DNA of 64,000 nt from Aneurinibacillus soli (lineage in GTDB: Bacteria > Bacillota > Bacilli > Aneurinibacillales > Aneurinibacillaceae). Positions within the stretch are counted from its first letter, which is position 1. The number at the start of each line of letters is the position of its first letter. The notes beneath the pieces were generated by a model. The model was not told the origin of the DNA and made no database searches. It saw only the letters and a program-made list of their open reading frames with translations. The stretch spans positions 1,815,001 to 1,879,000 of the forward strand of contig NZ_AP017312.1 of assembly GCF_002355375.1 (NCBI RefSeq). The letters run 5' to 3'. The position numbers and the translations under genes are program-made. Below are positions 35,648 through 43,931 of the stretch, one piece after another.

Positions 35648-37177
35648 TTGAATCAAATAGAAACCGAGATTCATCGCATCATCGCCACGGTAAAACGTCA
35701 GCAAGCACAAGCTGGTTCGTGGTACTATTGTTTAGAAAGCGGGCCGATGATTGATGCCTATATGATCATCCTATTGCGAACATTGAACATTCATGATGAA
35801 GATTTCATTAGAAGCGTAACAGAGGCGATCATTGATAAACAGGAGCCAAACGGAGCGTGGAAGTTATTTCGTGATGAAGAAGGAGGAAATCTATCCGCTA
35901 CGATAGAAGCGTACGATGCGCTGCTTTTTTCCGGTCATGCCAGAGTCCATATTGCGCCTATTTTAATTACGTCAGATCGGAAATTTTCGCTCAAAACAGA
36001 ACGAACTCCTGACGTATCAGACTTGTATATGAAGCATCGAGCGACGAGCATAAACATCCAGCACCGCTCGCTTCTATCATTGATAGCATCTGGCATTCAG
36101 CAGCTTTCGTACCTTCCGGAGCACATCCATAATCTAGCAACCCGTCGTGCTGAACAATTCATGCTAGATCGAATTGAGCCGGATGGAACATTATATAGCT
36201 ATTTCAGTGCAACATTTCTTATGATCTTCGCCTTGCTTGCACTCGGTTATTCGGAACGGCATCCGATTATCGTACACGCCATTACGGGTTTACAAACATT
36301 ATCCTGTAAAGCAAACGGACGGATGCATGTCCAGAATTCCACATCAACCGTGTGGGACACGGCATTAGTGAGTTATGCATTACAAGAAGCTGGTGTGCCT
36401 TATTCAAGCACCACCATCCAAAGGGCGGGTCACTACCTGCTGTCACGACAACAAACAAAATATGGAGATTGGATTGTTCATAACCCAAATGCCGCACCGG
36501 GCGGATGGGGCTTCTCGGATAGTAACACGATAGATCTTGACGTTGATGATACGACGGCAGCTCTTAGAGCGATCCATAAGCTAGCAAAAACGAATCCGAT
36601 ATATCGGCAGGCTTGGGAGCGAGGTGTAAGCTGGGTGCTCTCCATGCAAAATGACGATGGCGGATGGCCAGCCTTTGAAAAAAACACCGATAAAGAAATA
36701 CTGCGCATGCTTCCGATTTCGGGGACTGAGTCAGTAAGTACGGACCCATCAACGGCTGATTTAACAGGGAGAACGTTGCAATTTCTAGGAGCCGATGTGG
36801 GGCTACACGTTCAGCACCCGAATATCAGACGCGGTGTACACTGGATACTTAAAAATCAGCAGGAAGATGGCTCGTGGTATGGTCGCTGGGGTGAATCATG
36901 CAGGAGTGACGTTGTGAAAAAATATGTTCCACTGGGGGCTAGTACGTTATCCCAAACCGCATGGGCAGTCGATGCGTTAGTTGCGGTTTCAAAGGAGACG
37001 ACGCCTGCGATTGAACGCGGGATACAATACTTACTTGATTCGGGGAATAAAACCGATTGGACAACAGCGTATCCAACGGGAGCAGGACTGCCAGGGGGAT
37101 TTTATTTTTATTATCATAGTTATCGCTACATCTGGCCGTTACTAGCATTAAGTCATTACAAGGAGAAGTTTACATGA
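35648..37177 (+). CDS. sqhC: Squalene-hopene/sesquarterpene cyclase family protein, internally shortened
   Basis: A class II terpene cyclase relative with QW repeats (DGGWPAF, DGSWYGRW) and the protonation motif LDVDDT (DxDD, residues 298-301) intact. In Bacillus such enzymes cyclise squalene or tetraprenyl-curcumene. The product is 509 residues against about 580-630 in the family. Comparison from memory suggests two in-frame losses: about 60 residues after ALLFSG (near residue 95) and about 50 between GRWG and ESCRSD (near residue 420). TTG 35648 follows AAGGAG by eight bases and gives the normal N-terminus; ATG 35627 has none. Function may be impaired. Confidence 0.75.
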   Translation: MNQIETEIHRIIATVKRQQAQAGSWYYCLESGPMIDAYMIILLRTLNIHDEDFIRSVTEAIIDKQEPNGAWKLFRDEEGGNLSATIEAYDALLFSGHARVHIAPILITSDRKFSLKTERTPDVSDLYMKHRATSINIQHRSLLSLIASGIQQLSYLPEHIHNLATRRAEQFMLDRIEPDGTLYSYFSATFLMIFALLALGYSERHPIIVHAITGLQTLSCKANGRMHVQNSTSTVWDTALVSYALQEAGVPYSSTTIQRAGHYLLSRQQTKYGDWIVHNPNAAPGGWGFSDSNTIDLDVDDTTAALRAIHKLAKTNPIYRQAWERGVSWVLSMQNDDGGWPAFEKNTDKEILRMLPISGTESVSTDPSTADLTGRTLQFLGADVGLHVQHPNIRRGVHWILKNQQEDGSWYGRWGESCRSDVVKKYVPLGASTLSQTAWAVDALVAVSKETTPAIERGIQYLLDSGNKTDWTTAYPTGAGLPGGFYFYYHSYRYIWPLLALSHYKEKFT

Positions 37178-37207
37178 AGCAGCCAGAAGTTTTCTGACTG
37201 CTTTTTT
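37178..37207 (+). terminator. Terminator after the cyclase gene
   Basis: 11 bp stem (37178-37188 with 37192-37202, one G-U) followed by TTTTT. The stem begins at the last base of the stop codon region. Confidence 0.85.
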
Positions 37208-37245
37208 AAATCTTGCGGGCTAGATAAATAGGAGGGGATTAGCAA

Positions 37246-37362
37246 ATGGAGACGGCGCTACTTATTTTGGATGTTCAAAAAGATTTTGTAGGCAAAGAAG
37301 CACGTATGCCTGTAGCTACAAATCAGGTTGGGAATACGACTGGTCAGTTGTCAAGAAGGTGA
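37246..37362 (+). pseudogene. Isochorismatase-like hydrolase, N-terminal fragment
   Basis: 38 codons after a good AGGAGGGG site: ETALLILDVQKDFVGKE is the start of the cysteine hydrolase/isochorismatase family with its catalytic Asp. After PVATNQV the sequence switches to that of an MBL-fold gene in another frame, and the ORF ends at 37362. Confidence 0.65.
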
Positions 37363-37697
37363 CATACAGCAATGAAAAATTCCTGTTTACCGATGATGCT
37401 TCATCAAAGGCAGAAGCAGATATGTTGTCATCTTCTGCAGTAAATGTGGAAGCCAATGTGTATAAAGCTGGCCATCATGGTAGTAAAACATCTTCTAGTG
37501 CACAGTTCTTGAAAATGGTTCATCCGGAATATGCGGTGATTTCCGTAGGGGCTCATAATAAATACCATCATTCGAACATCGAGACATTACAGCGACTGCA
37601 GCGAGTGGGTGTTAAGAAGATTTATAGAACAGATGATAGTGGGACTATTACGGTGGAGACAGATGGTCACAAATTAGAATGGAAAACGGAAAAATAG
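37340..37697 (+). pseudogene. MBL-fold (ComEC/Rec2-like) hydrolase, C-terminal fragment
   Basis: About 118 codons of the C-terminal half of a ComEC-type metallo-beta-lactamase domain: DWSVVKKVTYSNEKFLFTDD, the metal motif KAGHHGSKTSSS, PEYAVISVGAHNKYHHSN, and the tail IYRTDDSGTITVETDG. The N-terminal HxHxDH half is missing. Joined at its 5' side to the isochorismatase scrap. The usual GDAE is DDAS here, a further sign of decay. Confidence 0.7.
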
Positions 37698-37717
37698 GTT
37701 GATAGGAGGGGGGATAG

Positions 37718-39153
37718 CAATGTTGTCAGGTTAAGCCCCCCTGCTCCCCTACAGACTTCGTCGTTTTGATTTGGCATAACGATTCGCCATACTTTGTTTC
37801 TCTCGTTTGAATGCTCGATTTTTAATGACCGGAACAATATTGCGCTGAAGTTCTTTCAGAAAACGCTCATACAGGTCGTCTTTTTTACGGGCGTCCTCTT
37901 CCAAAATCATTTGGATCAAACGATTCTTTAATTTGCCTACCAGAATGTTTTTATTGATGCGATATTCTTCGTACTTGAGTGTTTTGCCCTTATTTTTTTC
38001 CTGTACCTCCATCTCAGCTTCTTGTTCAAAGATGGACGCAATCGTGCTCAAGAACACGGTCGCGTAGAAATCCTGCTCGATAAGTACCGGCTTCTCACCG
38101 GAGAAATTTTCGATCTCAAATTTATGTTTTAACTCGTTAAATCGAGTTTCGATTCCCCACCTTTTGAAATAAAGCGACTTGCTTTCTTCATGGCTTAGCT
38201 CGTCCGTTCCTAGATTTGTAAGCAAAACTTCAATTTCTCCGGTGGGCAATTCCACCTTTAGAACGCGAACCTCCAGAACGGTTCCTTTCTTGATCGGTGT
38301 CCCTTGTCTTTTTAATGCTTTGGATCGTTCCTTTGTGATTTCGATTCGTACAACCTCATCGGGGGTGGTTGTATTCCCCACTTCCTTGTAGAAAAAGTGT
38401 TGGGATCGCATGACATACTTGAGGCCTTTTTCTTGCAGATACAAGATGAGATCAGCGGATGGATACCCTCGATCAAACAGAATCAGGTTGGGGATGTGGG
38501 ACTGCTCGAAGCTCAACAGCTTTTCGATGTTGTTTTTCGCCAGATTTCGTTCATTTTCCTCATATCGGCTCAGACATGTACTAATGGCGATTTTATTTTC
38601 AAGATCAAATAGGTGGGAGGAACGAGCACGAGCCACTTTGAATCCTTCCTTCCACGAGCTTACATATCCATACGTTTGTTGTGTTTCTTTCGTATTCGGT
38701 ATTTCCAGGATACTGCCGTCTATGGCTAACAGACGGAACCCTTTATAGGTTTTGAAATCGTTATCTGCATAAAACCCCCGAACGATCTCATCGTTTAGAA
38801 GGGTAAACGCGATCGGAGACAGCTTTTGTCTTGCTTCTGAAAAGGATTGTTTTGTATAGGTTGTTTCTGCTAATTCCGGCAGGAAGGCTTCCCGGAACTC
38901 GTCGAGTTCCAATTGTGTTGATTTCCGAATCATTCGGAGCAGCAGGCAGATCAAAGATACAAACCCGATTTTTCTGTTTCGCGTGAAATCGCGCTCACTT
39001 TTTCTGGACTGATTTTTAAATTCTTCTCCGTAAATCATACGTATCGCACATTCCAACAGCACTTTTCCTTTTTTTTCACGTTATATCGCTCATTTCCATT
39101 GTTTACCTCTACTATATCAAAGTTCAGTAAAATCCCCTAACCTGACAACATTG
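37718..39153 (-). mobile_element. IS4-family (IS231-type) insertion sequence with 10 bp target duplication
   Basis: Terminal inverted repeats CAATGTTGTCAGGTTA at 37718-37733 and as complement at 39138-39153. Directly outside are identical GGGGGGATAG copies at 37708-37717 and 39154-39163, a perfect 10 bp target duplication. The 1436 bp element looks recent and complete. The empty site would rebuild a rho-independent terminator. Confidence 0.9.
37749..39062 (-). CDS. IS4-family transposase (DDE, YREK signature)
   Basis: An intact 437-residue transposase. The DDE residues sit in LLAIDGSILEIP, LILFDRGYPSADL, and the YREK motif YFKRWGIETRFNELK with the expected Y-2-R-3-E-6-K spacing that defines the IS4 family. 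The C-terminus is basic. It lies on the - strand inside the element with intact ends, so it is probably functional. Confidence 0.92.
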   Translation of the reverse strand: MLLECAIRMIYGEEFKNQSRKSERDFTRNRKIGFVSLICLLLRMIRKSTQLELDEFREAFLPELAETTYTKQSFSEARQKLSPIAFTLLNDEIVRGFYADNDFKTYKGFRLLAIDGSILEIPNTKETQQTYGYVSSWKEGFKVARARSSHLFDLENKIAISTCLSRYEENERNLAKNNIEKLLSFEQSHIPNLILFDRGYPSADLILYLQEKGLKYVMRSQHFFYKEVGNTTTPDEVVRIEITKERSKALKRQGTPIKKGTVLEVRVLKVELPTGEIEVLLTNLGTDELSHEESKSLYFKRWGIETRFNELKHKFEIENFSGEKPVLIEQDFYATVFLSTIASIFEQEAEMEVQEKNKGKTLKYEEYRINKNILVGKLKNRLIQMILEEDARKKDDLYERFLKELQRNIVPVIKNRAFKREKQSMANRYAKSKRRSL

Positions 39154-39182
39154 GGGGGGATAGGCCCCCTTCTTTTTTATGT

Positions 39183-39689
39183 TCACAATTCCATCACGAT
39201 CTGTTCATTTATTATTTTTGGCGGCCATTGATCTTTCTTTCTGAACTCTATCGAAAAATCAATGATCGTAATTTTTTGTTCTGTATCCAGTGTTTCTAGT
39301 ACGTCTCGGATCTTTCGATTTCCATAGTACACCCAGAAGCGATAAGAGCAGTCGGCATGTAGAATTTTGCGGAGCGATTTTGTGCGTATGGTTGAATCAA
39401 TTTCAAATACGGCTAACAACTTCCGATCAGCAAGTGTCCACCAGGCGACATCGATTCGTCCACCTCGGCCATTTTCCTGTACATGTGGAATAAGGTGCTC
39501 TTTTTCTCCATAGCAACAGAAGTCAGGGGCTATTTCGAGAAGCTTCTTTTGCAGCGCCATATGAAATTCGAGTTTATCCACCATCTTCTTTTTACGGTTC
39601 TGGGTTAGTTCGCGTACCGCATCATTTGCTAGACGAACAATAATCTCACGTACCTGTTCTGCATCAATAACGAGCGTGGTTTGCTTCAT
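39183..39689 (-). CDS. Hypothetical protein with a restriction-endonuclease-like core
   Basis: 168 residues. The central part RGGRIDVAWW then LLAVFEIDSTIRTKSLRKIL shows an acidic-x(15)-E-x-D pattern followed by Lys, and VYYGNRK after it, as in PD-(D/E)XK-fold domains of unknown function. It is probably soluble and basic at the N-terminus. The ATG at 39689 is preferred over 39695 because the GGGGG ribosome site needs spacing. Its terminator was the target of the IS at 37718. Function not recognised. Confidence 0.6.
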   Translation of the reverse strand: MKQTTLVIDAEQVREIIVRLANDAVRELTQNRKKKMVDKLEFHMALQKKLLEIAPDFCCYGEKEHLIPHVQENGRGGRIDVAWWTLADRKLLAVFEIDSTIRTKSLRKILHADCSYRFWVYYGNRKIRDVLETLDTEQKITIIDFSIEFRKKDQWPPKIINEQIVMEL

Positions 39690-39871
39690 GTCCATCCCCC
39701 TTATAAAGATGATGATGTACCATAAAGAATTACATTTGATTTTCTCTGTTTTTCTTATTTTTCGTTCAATTATACTAAACTTCCAGAATTTATAAAGATA
39801 AAGACTGGGAATTTAGATGTAAATAAAGTAAATTATTTATAGGTAATACGGCAGGAAAGGAAGGGCTAGCG

Positions 39872-40036
39872 ATGCTTGATTGGCTTCGGAAATTGTTCAG
39901 TGGTGGTACTTGCACGTTTTGCAAGCGTAAAACGAATGAAAAACGTCGGTACCTAAACGATAAAGGAAAGCCTATTGCGGTTTGTACGTATTGTATTGAA
40001 TATGCTGAGAGGCGTGCGTATCGAAGGAAGAGGTGA
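39872..40036 (+). CDS. Small CxxC zinc-ribbon protein
   Basis: A 54-residue ORF with two CxxC knuckles (CTFCKRK and CTYCIEYAERR) spaced 27 residues apart, typical of a small zinc ribbon. Rich in Arg/Lys at the C-terminus. GGAAAGGAAGGG precedes ATG 39872. The good ribosome site and the paired cysteines support a real gene of unknown role. Confidence 0.6.
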   Translation: MLDWLRKLFSGGTCTFCKRKTNEKRRYLNDKGKPIAVCTYCIEYAERRAYRRKR

Positions 40037-40071
40037 TTCTGACCTTTAAAAAATAGTTTTTATACAGCTGT

Positions 40072-40281
40072 GTGTTGGCACAGGGTGGAGAGGATGTCGC
40101 GGGGAATGCCGTGGTACTCTGCCCTAATTGCTGTAGAAAAGCTCATTATGGAAGAAAAGAAGAACAACTTTTGCATGGAGATGAGGAACTCTTGATTACA
40201 TTATCACTTGGCTCAAAAGAGATTAGAAGTGTTCAGCTACTTGATAGCAAAGAAAATGATATGACCTATAGTATCGCTTGA
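40072..40281 (+). pseudogene. HNH endonuclease, C-terminal fragment
   Basis: AQGGEDVAGNAVVLCPNCCRKAHYG matches the end of the HNH motif (the usual NCHRKAH is NCCRKAH here, so one metal His is replaced by Cys). The N-terminal part is missing and no ribosome site is seen, so this is a decayed fragment. The last 40 codons have no recognised similarity. Confidence 0.6.
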
Positions 40282-40540
40282 TTCCTTTTAAAAAGTTCGT
40301 ACTTTCTTTATAAATTAGGAACAGCTATTTATCCTCCTAAGAAAATACCTAACGACAAGCTATAATATTTAGTCATTGATTCAATGAAACAGACCACAAA
40401 AGTAAACCTAAGGGTTATTGTCGTGTCAGTAAGCCATTTAGAAAAGATAGTAGTTCAGATTTATATAAGAAGCATTAGAGTTAGGTATGTTGATTATACT
40501 TAGAAATTAAAATTAGAGCATTTTTATTGGAGGTTTGTCT
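40282..40540 (+). other. AT-rich intergenic region
   Basis: No gene, repeat or clear terminator was found. It should hold the promoter of the gene at 40541, but no good -35/-10 pair stands out. Confidence 0.4.
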
Positions 40541-41305
40541 ATGAAAGCAGCCATGATGATTTTGCTAATGATCTCAACTTCATTAAATGTATTTTTTACT
40601 TATCAATTTTACATTAAGCCGAATGTTCCCCCTCCATCTATAAGCCAGAGAGTTGATGCTAATGTTCAAAATTCAACTGTTGCTACACAGGAAAACTCAA
40701 CCGCATTAAATGATAAAAATAACACTAAAGAAGTGAAAAATATTGAACAGGAAAATAAAGATGTAACAAATACTAGCACTGAAAGTAAACCAGAATCCAA
40801 AAATGAGAGTCAACAAGCTACAAATATTAAAAATAAAGGCCAAGATACAAGTAGAGGAAAAGGGAGCATTAAGGGTGTAATTACTTGGCAATATAATGAT
40901 TTTGTTGGTACAAAAGGGGACGTTGGAGCGGTTATTATTTTAATACCTGCAGATTTTAATAAAAGTAGTCTGAGCGAAAAAGATATTATCTTATTGTCGC
41001 TTGGAATAACACCTAAAAATTGTGATATATATACAACAAAAGCGGATGGATACGGTAATTATCAAATCAATAATTTACCTGAAAATGATTATGTATTGTT
41101 AGTGATTTCAAGGAAAACATTTAGGAATCTAAACGAACCAATTCCACAATATACATTAAATAAATTAAAATCCCTTTTAGGAGTATCGAATAGCGATAAT
41201 GGTTTAATGACTTCTTTAAAGCTATATAACAGTATTTTGAAAGAAGTTAAAATCACTGAGGGTGAAGAATATCAGTTTAGTAATGATTTTGGTTATACAT
41301 ATTAA
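40541..41305 (+). CDS. Membrane-anchored protein with carboxypeptidase-regulatory-like domain
   Basis: A 254-residue protein. Residues 1-22 form an uncleaved signal/anchor (MMILLMISTSLNVFFTYQFY). Residues 30-110 are a low-complexity Asn/Lys/Glu/Ser linker. The C-terminal domain (GSIKGVITWQ ... TKADGYGNYQINNLPENDYVL) resembles the carboxypeptidase-regulatory or CNA-B beta-sandwich fold. It probably sits on the outer face of the membrane. GGAGG precedes ATG 40541. Very AT-rich. Function unknown. Confidence 0.65.
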   Translation: MKAAMMILLMISTSLNVFFTYQFYIKPNVPPPSISQRVDANVQNSTVATQENSTALNDKNNTKEVKNIEQENKDVTNTSTESKPESKNESQQATNIKNKGQDTSRGKGSIKGVITWQYNDFVGTKGDVGAVIILIPADFNKSSLSEKDIILLSLGITPKNCDIYTTKADGYGNYQINNLPENDYVLLVISRKTFRNLNEPIPQYTLNKLKSLLGVSNSDNGLMTSLKLYNSILKEVKITEGEEYQFSNDFGYTY

Positions 41306-41406
41306 GATGGATGATTTGGAATAAGAAAAATGTATCATTAATATTGAGCAACAGCCAGTTACTTTTTGAATGGACATTTTTAAGAATTAAATCTTTGGGG
41401 ACTCTT

Positions 41407-41577
41407 ATGAAATATCTTGTAGAAAAAATCATTCAGTTTAGAGATCAGCGTAATTGGAAACAGTTCCATAATCTTGATCTGTTACAACAAAAAGATTTGA
41501 AGTACATAACTAACGTAAAAGAAAATTGGTCTTTGGAGCATAAATATGGTTTTGGGGGGAGAAGGAGAGGAGCATAA
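41407..41577 (+). pseudogene. MazG-like nucleotide pyrophosphohydrolase, N-terminal fragment
   Basis: 56 codons. KYLVEKIIQFRDQRNWKQFHN matches the start of MazG/RS21-C6-like pyrophosphatases, but the sequence after HN does not continue with the metal-binding ExxE helices. It ends 24 bp before an IS630 element. Probably decayed. Confidence 0.5.
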
Positions 41578-41600
41578 GCGCCTAAAAGAGTGGATTGCTA

Positions 41601-42743
41601 TATAAGTTGAATTAAAGGTTTTTTATGTTTTGTGTGGAAATAAACCTCTATCAAGATTTTCACGATGGAGAGGCGACAAAAAGATGAATGAGAAGCAGAT
41701 TGACATACAAGAAGCAAGGAAAGCGATGAACACCACGAAGGATAAGCGGATGTTCGAACGCTATCAAACCGTGTATCTTCATCTTTGTGGAAAGAAAAAT
41801 AAAGATATTGCACAGCTTCTTGGGCGTACACCCCAAACCATCTGCACGTATTTGAAACTGTATCGAAAAAACGGGCTGGCTGGTCTGGAACTCAGACATT
41901 CTCCTGGCGCACCGAAACGTTTAACGGAAGAACAAGAACAACAGGTGGCTGAGGTAGTCGCAACGAAACGTCCGATTGATGTTGATGTCCCTGTCGAGTA
42001 TAACTGGACCGCAGGTCTAATTGGGAAATGGATCGAACGAGAGTATGGAGTTTCTTACACACTAAAAGGAGTAACCATACTTTTGAAACGTCTCGGTTTT
42101 AGCTATACAAAAGCTTCTTATACCCTTGCCAAAGCCGATCCTGAAAAACAGGAAGCTTTTCGTGAAACCTTTACGGGGATAAAAAAAACTTCTGAATGGA
42201 GAAATTGACCACGTTCTTTTCCAAGATGAAGCGATGATCCGGGATTATCAGGCTGTTAGTTCTACCTGGTTTCTTCGGGGGAAGCAACGCCTTATTCCAA
42301 CGTATGGAAAGCATCAGGGTGTAAAGCTAATTGGAGCCTTGAACTATGAAACAGGAAACGTATTCTGTATCGAACGTGAACAGTACGACGCCCAAACATT
42401 TCTTTCCTTTTTAGAACTTGTACTTGAACAGTATCCCACAGGGAAAATTGTCATGGTTCTGGATAATGCACGTATTCATCATGCAAAATTGATTCAGCCC
42501 TTTTTACAAGAACAGGCGGAGCGTCTCTCCCTTGTCTTTTTGCCTCCGTATAGTCCAAACCTTAACCTTATCGAAGGCTTGTGGAAATGGCTGAAAAAAT
42601 CAATCATCGAAAATGTGTTTTATGAATCTGTAAAAGAGATTCGTACCAATGTACAGGCATTTATTCAGCACATAAATCAAGATTTATGTCGGATTGTGAA
42701 TCGCTTGTGCACAAAAAATGTAAATTATTTAATTCAACTTATA
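41601..42743 (+). mobile_element. IS630-family insertion sequence
   Basis: The terminal inverted repeats TATAAGTTGAATTAAA (41601-41616) and its complement (42728-42743) are perfect. They are flanked by TA on both sides (41599-41600, 42744-42745), as expected for IS630/Tc1-type targets. Confidence 0.9.
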
Positions 42744-42746
42744 TAG
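41684..42746 (+). pseudogene. IS630 transposase in two frames
   Basis: The N-terminal HTH part (41684-42208, with DIAQLLGRTPQTICTYLKLY) and the C-terminal DDE part (from about 42189, with VLFQDEA, MVLDNARIHHAK and LPPYSPNLNLIEGLW) are in different frames. The shift occurs at a run of eight A (42181-42188). Leaving out one A joins both into a normal protein of about 353 residues. This is either a +1/slippage signal or an inactivating insertion. Confidence 0.8.
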
Positions 42747-42747
42747 T

Positions 42748-42975
42748 AATCCTGCTGAAATTGGAATTTATAATGTAGAAGATACATGTGTGGAGTACAC
42801 ATTTCCTTCTGGTGACAGAGTAGATATCCTGTCCCGGTGTTCAGGTGAAAGAGATGTAGTCGTAGAAATATACAGTAGAAAAGAAAATATAGACTCCAAT
42901 TTAAGTAATGTAAGAAGTAGTAAAAAGATAAAGGGGAGTTTTGGTGGATATTATAAAAGATATAGCAGAAATTAA
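42748..42975 (+). pseudogene. Nuclease-like fragment cut by the IS630 element
   Basis: An open frame without start: EYTFPSGDRVDIL then DVVVEIY resembles the metal site of a PD-(D/E)XK nuclease domain (D-x(n)-E-x-x). It overlaps the next gene by 32 bases. The upstream half is absent. Confidence 0.4.
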
Positions 42976-43639
42976 TCGGCGTTTGTCATTCGACTTGTGG
43001 AATATGACAAGCTCAAGCAAGGAACCTAGAGGTTTATCATCAAGACTCGTGCTTCCAACCACGGATGATAAAATTCGGGTCAGTGAGCAGGAAGCCCGTG
43101 TTCTTTATACCTCCATTCTAAATTCATCTAACTATTTTTACAGCATCGAAACACCGACAGAGAAGTTATATAGCCAAAAGGGCAGCTTTTCTCGGCGGGC
43201 ACTTTCTGATCTAAGCCTCTATGCATATAAAGGTGAAAACGGTTTAGAAAAAGTAGCAAATGTAGAATTTAAAGCTCTTAATCCCGATGTAAGCCAAATT
43301 AGTAAGGATATCGAAAAGCTAGTAGGAGAGGGGATAGACGGAAATTGGTTTCATTTTCTAAAGAACATTGATAGTGGGACTTTACCTTCACTGTTTAATA
43401 AATTTATTGATTCTTTAGAAATGATTAATCCTGCAGATATAACTAAGCCTATTTCTATTTATTTCTGCTTCTGTGTTTTAGATAAGAAGTGGGCTTGTGC
43501 TAAACATTATTTTTACGACCCAAAGCAAGGGATGAGCTTAAGCGATTATAACCGTGACTTTTTTCATTTAGGATACACTATAAGTGTATCTCAAGTTCGT
43601 GTTGATGAGAAAAATGAATGGAATATTTTGATGATCTAG
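42944..43639 (+). CDS. Hypothetical protein with PD-(D/E)XK-like motif
   Basis: 231 residues from GTG 42944 with GGGGAG upstream. The middle shows SDLSLYAYKGENGLEKVANVEFKAL, that is Asp, then E-x-K after a spacer of about 17, as in PD-(D/E)XK nucleases, followed by a helix DVSQISKDIEKLV. No domain partner is visible. A terminator follows. Function not recognised; a nuclease role is inference. Confidence 0.55.
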   Translation: MDIIKDIAEINRRLSFDLWNMTSSSKEPRGLSSRLVLPTTDDKIRVSEQEARVLYTSILNSSNYFYSIETPTEKLYSQKGSFSRRALSDLSLYAYKGENGLEKVANVEFKALNPDVSQISKDIEKLVGEGIDGNWFHFLKNIDSGTLPSLFNKFIDSLEMINPADITKPISIYFCFCVLDKKWACAKHYFYDPKQGMSLSDYNRDFFHLGYTISVSQVRVDEKNEWNILMI

Positions 43640-43701
43640 TTTAAAAGAAGTGCATGTAGCTGCCCTACCCGAAGGCATGATGATTAGAAAAATAAACTCT
43701 G

Positions 43702-43724
43702 AGCGGGTAAATTACCCGCTTTTT
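43702..43724 (+). terminator. Terminator after 42944-43639
   Basis: Stem AGCGGGT(AA)/(TT)ACCCGCT followed by TTTTT. The rest of 43640-43931 is AT-rich without further features, apart from a CATATGT/ACATAT inverted pair near 43854. Confidence 0.8.
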
Positions 43725-43931
43725 CTATACCAACTTTCCGTAGCTTCCTAATTTAAAAGACTAAGTATTCTATTCCCTTTTGTTGAGCTAACGGGCAGGT
43801 TAGTGTAATAAGACTGTTCATGTACTGATTAATAAATACCGATTATTGAGAAGCATATGTGAAAAAAACATATCTGATTTTCTCTTCCTGTGTTACCCTA
43901 GATTTATATAACTTTTTGAGGTGAAGACATT

